Below, in pieces: positions 34,401 to 46,812 of a DNA stretch of 64,000 nucleotides (positions within the stretch are counted from its first letter, which is position 1; each line of letters opens with the position of its first letter). The stretch is from Owenia fusiformis (taxonomy: Eukaryota > Annelida > Polychaeta > Sabellida > Oweniidae): positions 3,045,730-3,109,729 of the forward strand of contig CAIIXF020000007.1 in assembly GCA_903813345.2 (NCBI GenBank), in the 5' to 3' direction. Below the pieces are notes generated by a model. It did no database searches, was not told the origin of the DNA, and worked only from the letters and a program-made list of their open reading frames with translations. The position numbers and the translations under genes are program-made.

Positions 34401-37400
34401 ACCAAAATAATGTAACAGATAGCACTCAAAGAGCCATTTCAAAACTGAATGGTCATTCATCAAACACCAATCCCACTAAATCTGAAAATAAAACTAGATT
34501 CAAACAATGGATGCGGGCAAAAGAGAAACAGTATGAAAATAGTGATTCTGAAGAGCTTGACCATTTGCCTAGTGCCCAGTCTGTATCCTTAAGTTCTCGT
34601 TCAGCAACTTCTGTGAAATCCTATGATTCAGCGAGTGAATCAGTCAATCTTCCCTCGAGTCGATCTGATCAGTCAGACATTAGAAGTATCAGTAGCAGAT
34701 TAACCACGCAGACATTGGATCCTGATCAATTTGATGCATTAGCGGATCAAATAGCTCAAAGGGTTAAAGCTGAACTCAATGTGAAGGATACGCATAAGAA
34801 CAAAAGTGATTACCATGCAACAGGAAACAGCAAAGTTCATCAGTCATCATCACAAGGCAGAGATAGTCACTCAGATCATCAACTTCAGAGTCATATCTGT
34901 CAGATTTGTTCCAGAACAATGGTAAGTATACATATTGTACAAACAAGTCCATAGCCAGGGGGATTCGATGCCCCACCCTGGCCAAAAATTCTTTCAAAAT
35001 CATGCATTTTTGCATCATTCTGAGCACTTTTTAAGTGATTTTGGCCATTTTTGGACCAAAATTGTCAAAAGTGAACCCCCCTGGAACTTTTCAAAAAATG
35101 AACCCCCCTTGGCAAATCCTGGCTACAGGCCTGCAAGATATCCATATTTTATATCAAAGAAGCCATACCTGTAACAAACACCACAAAAGAAGGTTTTCAA
35201 TGTTTAATGATGGTGTGAGTTTGATTTAGTTATCATGATGTACAGATCACTTTTTGATATTCATCATTTACTTGTAGATTCCCCCCACCCACAGTCCAAT
35301 GATGATTATCCCATGTGGACATACCTATTGCAAGTGTTGTATAGAAGCTCAAGATCAGTGCCCAACTTGCCTGTGTGATATATCATCACTTGCATGTAAC
35401 ATCATGCTACAACAAGTTATAATGGACTACAGTGAGAAGAAAACATTGTCAACCAAAGCAAATGTCAGAAATTCGAGGTCTCAATATAAGCCTAACAATT
35501 ACATAGAGAAGAAAGGTAATTTGCTTAAACATATTCAGCGTAAAACCATTCTGGGGGTCATTAACAGAACTTTCGCAAAGTTACGAATTCGCAAGTCAAT
35601 TGTTAATTTTACTAATTTGGTAAATGTGAATTAACAGAACTTTCGTAAAGTTATGAACGATTCGCAAAGTTAAGAAAAAATGACATCACATATGCTTTCG
35701 TTCGTAACTTTAATAGCACCTCAGACCCTTTCATAACTTTGCGAATGGCATATTTCTCATCCAATTCTTATGTAAGGTATACAGGTTGGCAAAAAGAAAT
35801 TGTTCTTTATATGCATGCTAAGTTTCAAGCTAAAATATCAACCTATTCTTACATGATAAGCAAATATGTTCCTGAGCTGGGAATCTTTGAAATCGCGGAG
35901 ACAGGTTTAATCACAGCGCGCAATGATATTAAATGACATCATATTTTTATTTGTGCTAAATAATGATATAAGATGACGTCACAATTTGAAATTCGTTTAC
36001 GAACGATAAAACTTATGAATGACTTACGAAAGTGTTCTGTTAATGGCCAATTCGTAACTTTACGAATTCGTAAGTCATTCGTAACTTAAAATGAATTTCA
36101 GTAAGTTACGATTTACGAATTCGTAACTTTGCGAAAGTTCTGTTAATGACCCCCTGATTAGTTGCACCACTCAATTGAGGTAAAGATACAACACACTGTC
36201 ATAAAACTATTTCACAAGAACTGACTTGGTTGCATCTTGAATTTGTCACCCTAGGAGAACGCACAGTGAAGTAATATTAGTCTAGATCTGTAACCCTGTT
36301 ACCACACAAATTGTATCACAGTTTTTTCCCCAATTACGTAATTATCCGATTCTCTAGTTTCTAGTTCTTTAATACTAATCATTTATTCAAAATATCCTGT
36401 TTTTTTCCAATTTAAAAAACTCATTTTTTCTCAAAACAAATAATCTTGTTCTATTCTTTTTCAAATGTTTCTTTTTCCAGAAATACAAGTACTTTATCAC
36501 ATTTCTCAGGTTTCTGAGTTGAATGTTGTTACATTGTCTTGTATGGTGATTGTCGAATATATTGCTATAGTTTCTCCTTAATTGCAGATCATGCTGAGGA
36601 ATTCCAAAACCTTTGCATGAGGTGTGAAGTTCTTCAAAATGAAGCTGAATCAATGGAGATAAAACTTGATATGATCACTGAAAAAATAGAAAAAGAGAGG
36701 CACCAGCTCCAGAATATAGAGACTGAAGAAGCAAAATTGATCAAAAAGAGAGAGGAAATCGACAATAAAATCCAAGCGATTCAGCATCACAAAGATGAGT
36801 ATCAGTTGGGGATAGAAAAGTTGGAAAATGAACATTTCCAACAGGCAGATAAACTCTCATTACTACAAGAGACTCTGCAAAGTCTTCTAATGCAAAAAGA
36901 TAAGGTAATTTCAATATGGTGATTTTGTTAAATCTATAATATGATTGGGTTAATTAACCTAAAAATGGGCAGTCATCAAAGCAGAGTACAACTCAACACA
37001 AAGAACATGTTTTTGCCCATTGCTAGAACTCTCAGTCAATCTGTATTCCCAAACTGCTGGAGCAAATTCTCCCGATTCACATACTGTACCTTTCAGTTTC
37101 ATACTTCATACAAAAAAATTCAAAACAAAAAATTGTGGAAATGTCATTTCAACTTTTTGAAATATTTTTTTGAATGATGTTGTCATGTATATTTTTAAAA
37201 ATACGTAGAGTGCATTCCAGTGGATGCAGCACCCACCTGAGATTTTAAAAACAGGCTTGCACCCACCTAAGATTTCATTTGCACCCACTTGAAAATGAGA
37301 AAAATCATGTTAAATGGGCATATTTTGACCAATTTTGGACTGAATTGTGAAAATGAGAATTTTGCACACACTCAAGAAAAAATTCTGGGGAGAACAATGC

Positions 37401-38006
37401 ATTCTTAAAAATTTTACAAAATCTATAATTATGGCTACCATTTTTATGTCATGGTCATGTTGTACTGGTCCACAACTTTGGATGGTGTAACGGTGTTTGG
37501 TGGTAGGTGTTCAGCATTTGGCATCTAACAAATGGCAGGTGGTGACATTTTGCATATATTTATGCCTTGTTATTATTTGGAAGAATTCAAACACGTTTCC
37601 TCCATTTTTACACTAATTGAATTATTAATAATGCCAATTTATAACATGTCACAAATTCATTGGGAGATACTCTAATCGAGATTGTAAGGAATAGATTGAT
37701 AGGTCAGTTGTACATGTTGCTAACAATTTTGTGACCCCTATAGATCTGATTCTACCTTTAATATAAAGGAAAGCCCACTTCAAGAATTAATTGGCTTTTT
37801 GTATTCCTGCCACATTTTTAGCCCAACTAAAACATTATTCTAGAAAATAACATGTATGGAAAACCCAACATTATTCCAGAAATAACATTATTCTAGAAAA
37901 CTTCAAAGGAACAATTTTTTCCAACTTTCAAAAATTGATAAATATCATTTGGACCTCTCTCTCTCTCTTGCAGATTAGAAGTATTGCCCGGAACTATGAC
38001 GGATGA
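28408..38006 (+). CDS. RING-finger coiled-coil protein (six exons)
   Basis: Exons: 28408-28464, 33851-33959, 34326-34921, 35278-35515, 36588-36904, 37974-38006, all with AG/GT borders and matching phase, about 449 residues. Residues 1-55 are basic and helical, and 57-240 are Ser/Gln-rich and probably disordered. A complete C3HC4 RING spans residues 247-285 across an exon junction: CQIC, PCGH, CKCC and CPTC provide all eight zinc ligands. Residues about 335-439 form a heptad-rich coiled coil (EKIEKERHQLQNIETEEAKL). No B-box or SPRY domain was seen, so it is not a standard TRIM. A RING/coiled-coil layout suggests an E3 ubiquitin ligase that dimerises; the substrate is unknown. Exon 1 is short, and its 5.4-kb intron is full of transposons, so the start is less sure. 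The helix reads smoothly across that junction (ADLAEK/VKEIKQRQ). Confidence 0.78.
28501..29176. mobile_element. Copy 1 of a GTCACGCAAA-rich non-autonomous element (internally duplicated)
   Basis: This is the inverted counterpart of 33150-33629. It starts with the partial end TGTTCAACTGTCCCGCAA and finishes AGTTGACAGGCCTG. An internal 200-bp block beginning GCAAAATGTCACGCAAATAC is duplicated in tandem. That makes a 152-codon open frame on the plus strand that has no gene-like support. Confidence 0.78.
29184..29713. mobile_element. TA-flanked MITE with about 45-bp TIRs
   Basis: It begins GACTAAAAATTTCTCCATCT followed by AAAATGTCACTCGACTTTTT. The right end is the inverted copy, ending AGTC, with TA on both outer sides. 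It is 530 bp and consistent with a Tc1/mariner-type non-autonomous element, abutting the 28501-29176 element. Confidence 0.8.
30622..30720 (+). pseudogene. Fragment resembling a GIY-YIG nuclease of a Penelope-like retroelement
   Basis: The plus frame reads IVYQIPYNICDKSYIGETSR followed by PLGSHIKR. This matches the typical VYxIPCxxCxxxYIGETxRxL block of the GIY-YIG domain of Penelope-like elements. The flanks hold stops and no reverse transcriptase was seen, so this is a short relic inside intron 1 of the RING gene. The first of the usual cysteines is replaced by Tyr. Confidence 0.5.
30896..32965. mobile_element. 2.07-kb TIR element built of TACCG repeats, with 9-bp target duplication
   Basis: The ends are ATACCTGCCAACCT and AGGTTGGCAGGT. 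Both flanks read ATGAAATAC (30887-30895 and 32966-32974), a likely 9-bp target-site duplication. The left 400 bp and right 800 bp repeat degenerate units of CTACCGTAAAA and CTACCGCATTTTTTC. The middle is different (see 31310-32150). No transposase was seen. Confidence 0.82.
31310..32150. repeat. CpG-rich ACGTTC-type degenerate repeat in the core of the 2.07-kb element
   Basis: About 840 bp unlike its surroundings, rich in ACGT, GTTCGT and CAGTTT words. The two ends share CACAGTTTAA...CCG and TGGTGTGATA blocks, suggesting a duplicated unit about 700 bp apart. There is no open frame of note beyond a 65-codon minus frame. Confidence 0.55.
33150..33629. mobile_element. Copy 2 of the GTCACGCAAA element, intact, with 6-bp target duplication
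   Basis: The termini CAGGCCTGTCAACT and AGTTGACAGGCCTG are perfect 14-bp inverted repeats. AGTCTA flanks both sides (33144-33149 and 33630-33635). It is 480 bp with a G homopolymer and no transposase, so it is non-autonomous. It is inverted relative to the copy at 28501-29176, with only about 4 kb between them. Confidence 0.88.
34133..34290. repeat. Dispersed GTCACCAC family copy in intron 2 of the RING gene
   Basis: It runs from TTATGTCACCACCACAAGTA to GGTGGTGACATTTTGCATG, with CAACTTTTTTGTGATGG inside. Confidence 0.6.
34948..35133. mobile_element. MITE with GTAGCCAGG ends (copy 2)
   Basis: It is the inverted relative of 17878-18077. It begins ATAGCCAGGGGG and ends CCTGGCTACAGGCCTG, sharing CCATTTTTGGACCAAAATTG and TGAACCCCCCTGG. 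It lies in intron 3 of the RING gene. Confidence 0.7.
35553..36154. mobile_element. 602-bp TIR element rich in TTACGAA/TTCGTAA
   Basis: The ends GGGGGTCATTAACAGAACTT and the inverted AAGTTCTGTTAATGACCCCC are perfect over about 30 bp. TTACGAATTCG motifs recur inside, and GAACTTTCG is repeated near 35636 and in inverted form near 36027. It lies in intron 4 of the RING gene. Confidence 0.82.
37438..37565. repeat. Dispersed GTCACCAC family copy in the last RING intron
   Basis: It runs from TTTTTATGTCATGGTCATG to AACAAATGGCAGGTGGTGAC and ATTTTGCAT. It is degenerate at the left. Confidence 0.55.
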
Positions 38007-39484
38007 ACACTGAACAGTCAGAGGGGAATTTTGAGAATCATGTTACATAGAACCTTGGATGGAGTAATAGTATACATGTTGCATTACTCTGAAGAGTGAG
38101 ACTACTTGGTAGCTGGCAGTGAGAATAGATGATATGTGGGACCTTGTAAAGTGATAACAAATGTTACCATCTGGTAATATAGTGAGAATTACCCTTCTTA
38201 TGGATAATAACAAACTAGTGGAAGTGGACAATAGGGCTAGAAAATATGTGATGAAAAGTAGAATTATTAAGAAAGTACTCTATGAGCTATTGAAATAGCT
38301 ATTGATTAATGGAATACTTTTATCTTGCGGTGCAAGGGAAAGATGCAATGCAATACATGTAATTTAGTAAATCATATCATTTTATATGGAGTTTGATAGC
38401 CTTTACTGTAACCTGGGTCAACTTGATGCTGTTAAGATTGAGAGACTTGCCATTTTTACTAGAGTAATGGCCTCTCCTCGATTTGGCAGAATTAATAACT
38501 GAAACTTTCTTGGACATGAATATTCTGTTTATAAACCTCTCTGCATCTCCAGCAGTGTGTCATCTTGTACAGAATTGATGAATCGGCAAATAAAAGGGGT
38601 GCCATTTTAACTCAATTTGCAGTATTTTTAATAATAAGTACATAAAAAAAAAACAGACTTCAGTTTTACATTCTTAAATTAAGTTCTATTCTAACAATAT
38701 ATTTTACTAGTAAAATGTTGCACAATCTATGTAATATATTTAAATAAAATATACAACAGAAATAAAATATTTTACTTATATAATTTAAAATACAATGATT
38801 ATAGTATTTTCTCAAACGACAAACACTATATGTTTTAATGACAGAACAGGTAAAATTATTTAGATTTCCTGTAACAATACAGAAATTGTGGGATCTCAAT
38901 CAACTTTAAACCATTATCCTCTGTTTACAAACCCCTGGTGAGCAACCTGCATCCATTTGAACAGATTGGTAGGCTAATTACTTGTAATATCTTTGGTGGT
39001 GGTTGGCCCAAGGCTTTTTATGTCATTCTGATACTCAGACCATCTTTGCAATGCACAAGAATCTAGAAGGAACCTGAGAGAAGGCTGTGATATCTCACAA
39101 TGTTTTTATGTAGACCCCCCGCAATACTGCAATAATATCAATGTGATTGTGATTTCCTATTGAGGAAATTGGACTTGGGCCATCCAAGAGTGACAAGTGA
39201 AAATCAATGTCAGTGACTCCAAATACAGCTTCTTCTCTTTAATCTGATTTACAAAAGAAAGCAGAATTATTATCAGTTCACTATTTTGCTCATATCCATT
39301 CATACATTTTCATTATATGATGTCAAAATAACATAATGTATTTGGACTGACACTGTCATCCCTAAAATCACAATTGTCCGGAAAATGTCAAGAGAATTCA
39401 GATATGAATACACTAGAAAAAATTTCATGGTAAACAACGCAATTGATCATTCTGTCACTTTCCTTGGACAATATTCATAATCTA
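38007..39484. other. Convergent 3' regions of the RING and zinc-finger genes
   Basis: The 3' ends of two converging genes. An AATAAA signal at 38589-38594 (plus) is a candidate polyadenylation signal for the RING gene. No other gene or obvious transposon was seen. Confidence 0.5.
38589..38594 (+). terminator. Candidate polyadenylation signal of the RING gene
   Basis: AATAAA lies about 580 bp after the RING stop codon on the coding strand. The hexamer is common in AT-rich DNA, so support is positional only. Confidence 0.3.
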
Positions 39485-42400
39485 TTATGCATTAGGGTTA
39501 GTATTAAATGTCTCCTCCAGCGTTTGTGTTACAGTTCTAGTTGTCATTGGTCCATATGTAGGGGTAGCATTGTTCAATGCAGACAGAAAAGATGTAGATG
39601 GATTACATGTATTGGCAGCAGGCATAGGCATTCCAATCTGTTGGTTTGACACTTGAGATATTTGAGTCCCCGTCCCAGATGTAAGGCGTTGGTCTGGGAC
39701 AGTGTACACTGGTTTGTTGGTTCCTGGATAGAGCTGGGATGTATCTGTGGTTGATAGGGAGGGGTAGGAGATTGGAACACTCTGAGATTGAGGGTAGATG
39801 ATTTGTCTAGTGTTGTCATGGAAACCAGTGGTTGCACTTTGAGGGTTTGTGATTGGACGATCCTGAACATCCTCGTAGATTATAGTTTGGGATGAAGTGT
39901 AATCATTAGTATTTCCTGTTACTCCATATGGAATAAATGGCTCCCCTTCTTTAGGGTTATTCATATATTTCACTTCCTGTTCATGTTGGGTCCCCATCGG
40001 AGGAATTGTTGTGCTCACTGTCTGAACATGTTGGACATCAGGAGTCTCATTTTGGATACTATCCTCCCTCACAAATGTGTGTCCATCTCCAGTTATGTTA
40101 ACATAATTGACAAGCTCCTGTCCATCTGGTTTATTAGACAATACAGCAAGGTGCTGTTGTTCAGTTGATTTCAACTTTGCTTGGTCACCTAGATTTAACA
40201 TGCTCTGAAGATTTGGAAATGTATAATAGGTGGCAGTGCTACCCTTGTACATCTCACGCATGGCGTCACCCTCTGATTCAATCATGACTGGAACCTGCAT
40301 AGTTTGTGCCCCCTCCCCAAGGCTTGTTTTATACTCAATATATGTAGCCTGTTGAGATACTTCAGTATTGCTCTTTCCAGACTGACCACGCTTCTGTCGA
40401 GCAACAGTCTCAGGGAGGACAGATGTCCCTACCATCCCAGGACAGACTTTCTTATGGTCCTCCAGCTGCTTGTGACTTTTGCATTTTCTTTGACATTGTG
40501 TACATTGGTTTTTATAGATTTTATAATGAAAGCTTTCTAAGTGATTCATCATGTTTTTTCTCTCATGGAATCCTTTTTTGCATTCAGGGCAAAAATGAGA
40601 AAAATCTGATTTATGTTCATGGACGACATATATGTGATCTTTTAAATCTCGAGCAGTTTTAAATCCCTTGGCACAATAGTTACACAGATGAGGCCTATCA
40701 TTACTGTGTACATACCTCACATGTACACGCATATCACCTTTTGAATAAAACCCTCGATCACAAAAATTACATTTAAACTTTTTGATTTTCCTATGTACTG
40801 TATCGACATGAATTTGAATATTACGAGAATTTTTGAACTCCTTAGAGCAATGTTCACATATGTATTTTTGTGTACCTATGGGTTTCCCATTATTATGCCT
40901 ATACATATCTGGGTGAATCCGCTTCATGTGATCCACTATATGTTTCTTGGAAACCATTTTAGAACATAGTTCGCATGGTATGGTTTGGTCCCCACAGCCA
41001 TCTTTCCTATGGATCAACATATTGATGCATTCTTTTCCACATTTTTCACAAGTTCCTGAAAATAGTATATTATTTTTATGGCATGTTCGCAAAACAAATG
41101 GTTTCTTTGGGTGAGGCAAAAATATATCTGTTTAAATCTTCCAATCTGTTCCAATTATGCAGGGTGGTAGACAGTGTTGGGGGTGCAATTGCCAAGTAAT
41201 GTATGAGCCAAAAGCATATAAGGTTAAAATACTGGTAAGCAGATTGTCCCATTTCCAATGTAACAGTCCCTTCAGAGAGGATCTAAAACTGAATTTTTCC
41301 AAGGGCATGCTTTGACTCCCTTATGCTAAATGCCTATGGTTTTTGCATCAATTTTTAGCTTACTGGCATGGAAATAAACTGATTGACAACAATTTAATGC
41401 GTAAATTATTTATATATATGATATACAACTGTTTTTGTTAACATTTTTTTGTAGTACAATTGTTTTTTGTTCCTTTCTACCAATTCTTGAGAGTGAAATA
41501 AAATGTCTTTCCGAACCTTGTTGGAACGAAATTGCAGATACAACATTTTGTTAGACCTCTCAATATTATAGTTATACAAAGGAAATTTTGGTTGATTTAA
41601 GAAAAAGTATCCAAAAAATTAAAACAAAACCCCCCAAAAGAGATACTAGTAACCTTTTATTTCATTAACAAGATACTTTTTTATAATCAACCAAAATTTC
41701 ATTTTGTACAATTACAATATTGAAAGACCTACGTAAACACGTTGTGTTTATGTCATTTTGTTCCAATGAGGTTTGGAAAGATGTTTCAATTCATTTTGAA
41801 CATATGATACCAAGAACAAAAGAAGTGTCTGATGTGTTTTCTAAAACAATATAGAGAAAAGTATATATTTTTTTTTCCAACTATATTGTTACCATTCAAA
41901 AGATGACCATTAAATTGTCGATTTGTAAAAGTTTAGAATTTTTCGATGACTGGTTTTAGAGAAACGTGTATTCAAAAAGTTCACCATATCAATACTAATC
42001 CTTTTATGGTTTACTGATAACAATTTTCCACAAAAGTACATACTAGTATTAGCACCCAATGCTATTTATCTGATAGATTTAGATTAATAGATTGTTCGCA
42101 AAAATGGTGCCCTTGTGACAATACAAACCTTTTAACATAGGATGTAATTCCTTCTTGTAGGCAGCACAATCTTCATGAGTTCTATGCTGATCCCTGACAT
42201 GGGCATATAAGGTGCAATAGTTGGCTTTCATCTTTAGACAAATTTTACACTGTACAGTCTTTGAAACTCTTGTCTTTTCTTGGCCATGGGCTGGAACACA
42301 CAGGAATTCAATTTTAAAGTAGATTCAACAGAAGTAAAAAAAATTAATTTCACTTTGGAGGTAAAATGTAAATGATGGCTTCTTTATGTATAATGTATAT

Positions 42401-44682
42401 GTACTCATCTTTAAGATGGTAAATAAAATAACATAACATAAACATTCACTTTTGAAAAAACATGTATGGAAAACCCAACATTTTCCGGTGGGAGGGAAGT
42501 CAAACTAAGTAAATTCTAATATCAGATTAAAGTACTTAAGTAAAGCACAGATCTTTTGAAAACAATTATTATACTTGATGACAGAAATTGGCAGTCTCAC
42601 CTAACTTTGCACATCTCTTTTCATGACGTTCAATGTGTAGCGAATTCTTCATTTCTCCACAGTATTTACATTTATCTGTCCCAAGCTCTGTCTTATATAC
42701 TTTGATTTCATCTTTGTTCAACTCAGGATGCTGGACACTCAAGTGAACATAAATGAGGTACCCTTTAGCAAATGTTTTGTCACAGTATTTACAGGAAACC
42801 ATTCGTTTGTCATATGAAACAATGTCCTCTATTGGTGGTAAATCCACTGTTGGTTTAACCTCAAGTATTGTCAAATCAGATTCAGGTATGTCAGTTTTTA
42901 TTTCCCCAGTAGTATTAGATTTAACCTTTAATGGCTTTGCTTTAGGTTTTGGTTTAGTTTTGAGTTTTGCTTTCTTTGGTTCACCTTTTCTTGATCTACC
43001 ACATCCTTGTTTAGCAGAGGCTTGAAGTCCATTAGCAGATTCTGTTCCAACAGAATCATTAAGCTCAGGTTTTACATCTGTATCATGAGGTAGGTCAACT
43101 TCCTCATTAAAATCATGCACAAGTTTCTCACTGTCAGGCCCTCTATTGTCTACCATATCTGATGGAGTCTCCATATAATTTGGGTCATACTTCACTGTCT
43201 TTGCATTCCTTGACATAAGAGATTCAACGAGATCATCAACTTTTCTCTTTGGTTGTCTCACACGACCACTACGCCTTGGTGTAAAACCTGGATATTTCAA
43301 ATTCTTGAGCGTGTCCGAAGGATCTGCAGATTTCATTCCCAAGGTGAGTTCATTGATTGTTTTCCAGTTAAACAGCTCATCTTCAACTGGTCCACCAAGT
43401 GTTTTCCATGTAAGTGTATCTTCAGAGACATCCCTTTTACTGTCATCTGCAACAATGTTGTCAATAACAACGTGGTATTTTTCCTGAAGCATGTACATAT
43501 TGTGACCTGAAACACAAAATGTGTAAATGCAACAAAATTCAGGTCTATATCATCAGAATATAACAATTATAAAATACAAAGAGGTTATTTACTGAGAGGG
43601 ATTGAATATGAATTTTACTCTGAGGGCATGAAATATTTTTTTTGTCATTCACTGTTATATTCCTTACTCTCTCATTGGGAATGTCTTAAGGAACAAGAAT
43701 GAGCTTACTTTCATCTGACATTTTTATATATTTGATTTTAGATTTTCTTTGGATGAAACTGCCACACCGGTGAATATGCCTCATTGAAAACGCCTGACTT
43801 AAAAGGCCTGGCCGATAAATATGTCTTCTTATTTTAATCTCACATGTATTTTATAGAGCAATAAGAGACAGAGTGGGAATATGACAGTGATATACAGTGG
43901 CGTAACCAGGATTTTGATAGCAGGTATGCGAGGCCAAAGGCTGAGCAAAACTAGGGGGTCCAGGGACATGCTCCCTTGAGCAATATCAGACTGTGTCTTG
44001 AAGAGAAGTATGTTTATGTCTATGACAATAATCTGCAAAAGGCAAATAAGCCCATATAAAGCAGATATATAATTTAACAGTAATAGAACACCCCACAGGA
44101 TAAGGTACGCAAAGTGTGTACCCGCGTCGCGTCTACTGGTTACATGCCTGATATAACCCAGGGGATATAATACAGGGGCGTAGCCAGCAATTATCAAAGG
44201 GGTGCACCATGCACGATTTTTGTGGTTTGCATCCGTACGAGCAATGCAAGCCCCAAAAGGATGTGTGAGGTTCTAAAGCATCAGACTTTGGGTTTGATTA
44301 TCGATTTTATTCTTTGAGCTACTGAATGCTGTTTCATTTTGTCTGATTCTATGAAAATCTCAATATTTTTGTAAACATTCTAGCCGTACCCCCATTGATC
44401 GAATTAGTCGATGACATTCCGTGGGATTATGTTGGAACCAACAATTAACAATTTGAAATTACCTTGAACACTCATCACTATCATATCATTTCGTCTGCTC
44501 AGTGTTATTACAGTTTCCATTGCACCGAACCGATCTTCGCAATTAAAGCTCCGAACGGGGCCCTCATTTTCCAAAGTTTGAATTTCGTCATATAAACTAA
44601 GAGGAAACATGAAGTTAAGCCCGAAAGTTTTGCATTTTCCTTTTCCTTCGTGTAATTTACTGATAGGATCGTCATCTGCCAT
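39485..44682 (-). CDS. C2H2 zinc-finger protein (four exons)
   Basis: Exons 44682-44463, 43506-42601, 42290-42129 and 41055-39485 join in phase, about 952 residues. Residues 1-74 (MADDDPISKLHEGKGKCK...) have no recognised domain. Exon 2 has a basic AT-hook-like stretch (RRSGRVRQPKRK), a Lys/Pro-rich run and two fingers (CKYC and a CCHC-like one). Exon 3 adds one finger (CKICLKMK). Exon 4 has an atypical CEKC finger, five good C2H2 fingers (CELC, CEHC, CNFC, CNYC, CPEC) and a CTQC/CCHC-like end. The last 300 or so residues are Gln/Thr/Ser/Pro-rich without fingers, like a transactivation region. It is a probable nuclear DNA-binding regulator; no specific orthologue is claimed. Confidence 0.88.
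41462..41822. mobile_element. Hairpin MITE in intron 3 of the zinc-finger gene
   Basis: The left arm TTTTTGTTCCTTTCTACC...CTTTCCGAACCTTGTTGGAA pairs with the right arm TTCCAATGAGGTTTGGAAAG...ATACCAAGAACAAAAG. The inner blocks TTTTGGTTGATT and AATCAACCAAAA also pair. The arms are about 165 bp with a short AT-rich loop. Confidence 0.78.
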
Positions 44683-45045
44683 GTTTACAGATACTGATTC
44701 CAGCCTATAATATCATAATTTCTTTCGGTAAATTTATCCAATATTTTACCCCAACAAGAACCATTGAAATGCCCGGATGTATTAAGTGTATCTAACGGAT
44801 AAAATTGCAGAAAAGCGGTGAACTGTTAAAGTTGTACTAAAACCAATTTGAGAATCTCTTATTATCTTGTTTTTAGCACAAATAGCATGCCTTTTGTTAT
44901 TTTGACAAAGCTTGTGATATTTCCTGGACACAATTATTTTGTTGTCTCGATTTAAACTTACGTACTATTTATCATGTTTATAAGTCATTTGCGGATTATC
45001 ATTCGGCACAACGTTAGACAAATATATAAAGCACTTGTGAAAGAT

Positions 45046-45201
45046 ATAATGGTCCCCCAGGGATTATGGTCCCCTTTCTTAACGGCCCTTACTGGCCCTG
45101 ATTGCGTATAAGATAATGAGGGAAAGAGTTGTATTTTGGTCACCATATAAATCAATGGAGAGTAGGACCATAATTTGATAGGACCTCTTCCCTTTTACAC
45201 C
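45046..45201. repeat. Direct repeat unit 1 (GGTCCCCCAGGGATTATGG)
   Basis: About 155 bp, repeated at 45530-45664 and, in a form broken by two transposons, at about 45830-46840. Shared words are GATTATGGTCCCC, TGGCCCTGATTG and CATATAAATCAATGGAGAG. It is intergenic. Confidence 0.75.
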
Positions 45202-45529
45202 GGGGAAGGACCAAAAGTTGTAATGGAACTGAGCAAGAAAAAGCAAACTCTAAGTGCATACCAGTAGAAAAACAAAACCCATATAGCCCAAAACCATGAT
45301 CTAACGTGAAAAGAAACCCCCTTTCCCCCACCATTCAAGAACTAATAGTCACAATCCAAGACCAGAAGACCAAGGGACATTTCATTCATATAGTCTATAA
45401 TATAAATATAGATATATAGTCTATAATACCCTCCAGTCCTGTTCACTGTCGTTGAAATTATGAATGTAGTTTCGCACAGGTGTCAACGGAGACAAACAGT
45501 GAACCCGCTTTCCTGAACCAGGTGGAAAG

Positions 45530-45664
45530 AAATTATGGTCCCCCGGGGATTATGGTCCCCCTATCTGGCCCTGATTGTGTATAAGATAATAAGAGAAAGA
45601 GGTCACCATATAAATCAATGGAGAGAAGGACCATAAATTAATAGGACCTCCTACCCTTTTACCG
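45530..45664. repeat. Direct repeat unit 2
   Basis: A second copy of the 45046-45201 unit, complete from TATGGTCCCCCGGGG to CTACCCTTTTACCGGG. It serves as the uninterrupted reference for the insertions seen in unit 3. Confidence 0.75.
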
Positions 45665-45850
45665 GGTTTCCAGGATTCGCCCTGGATGCCTTCGACTCTT
45701 TCTCCATCTATCCTGAGACTAACATAAAATGATGGTCTCAGATCTATCAGCCCAGAAAATAAAATTAGCCCTAAACAATTTTTAGGCCCAAAACCCGATT
45801 AGAGTGTCTTTCGGGGATTATTGGGCCATTTTATTGTGTATACGTTAATA

Positions 45851-46400
45851 CAGGGTGGTAAAAAAATGGAAACCCTTACACCATTTTCCTCATGTATTTG
45901 TCATTTTAAGAAATAACTCCCTGATATTTTGCACGTACATCATTAAATTTCCTACCAGCCTACTTTATTTCATGACCATCAGATTGATAGTCACAATGTT
46001 ACAGCACTTTACAGAACATGCCTAGTGGCCACTATTGCGCTGTCGGGCCACCTAGCCTGCACTCGGCGTCCAAAATGCCCCTACCTGTAGGGATATGGCA
46101 AGAAATATGAGAATAACCTCAGGACAATCACAAACATCAAAAGTGAGATCATCCATATCATTCAGGCCATACTTGCTGAGGATGCATTGACAACTGTGCA
46201 GGTTTGCCTAGAGCGCGATGATGGCCAAACTTGAAGCATGTTATTCAAAGTGCTGTAAAATTGTGACTTTCAATCTGATGGTCATGAAATTTAGTAAGAT
46301 GGTAGGAAATTGAATGATGTACAAATGTGTAAAATATCAGGGAGTAAAAAATGACAAAGATATTAGGAAAATGCAGGGTTTCCATTTTTTGACCACCCTG
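45851..46400. mobile_element. 550-bp mariner-like TIR element with TA duplication
   Basis: The ends CAGGGTGGT...AAATGGAAACCC and GGGTTTCCATTTTTTGACCA with CCCTG are inverted for about 180 bp and flanked by TA. It interrupts repeat unit 3: removing it with one TA restores the sequence seen in unit 2. No transposase is visible. Confidence 0.85.
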
Positions 46401-46443
46401 TAAGAGAGGTCACAATATAAATCAATGGGGACTAGGACCATGA

Positions 46444-46812
46444 ATCATAGGGGCAACAAGGACTGCAGAGAGAAAATTTGAATTTTTTTATTTTTTTGAG
46501 CTATCAGGTCAATCTTCTTTGACATACCTAATTTCTTCAAATGTATGGATAAACTATCAATTTTCAGCATTAAGAAGTGTAAATTCTGTTCAAAGCTTCC
46601 ATTAACATGATTAAGGGAGTTCCACATTTTTAAGATCCATCACGTTTCAAGAGGAATATCAGCTGAAATTATATTCATTCAGGGGGTCAAATGTTTCTTT
46701 GAAGATAATAAAAATATATGTTAGTCTTGAAAAAAAATCCAAACTGAATTTATTTTGACACTGGTCGATGATCGTTGAGTGCCTCCCCCCTGCACTAATT
46801 GTTGCACCTTTA
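46444..46812. mobile_element. MITE with GCACCTTT ends (copy 2, reverse orientation)
   Basis: The reverse complement of the 12923-13296 element along its full length, including ATCCATCACGTTTCAAGAGG and TGCACTAATTGTTGCACC. It is flanked by ATAG on both sides and splits repeat unit 3 a second time. Confidence 0.82.
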
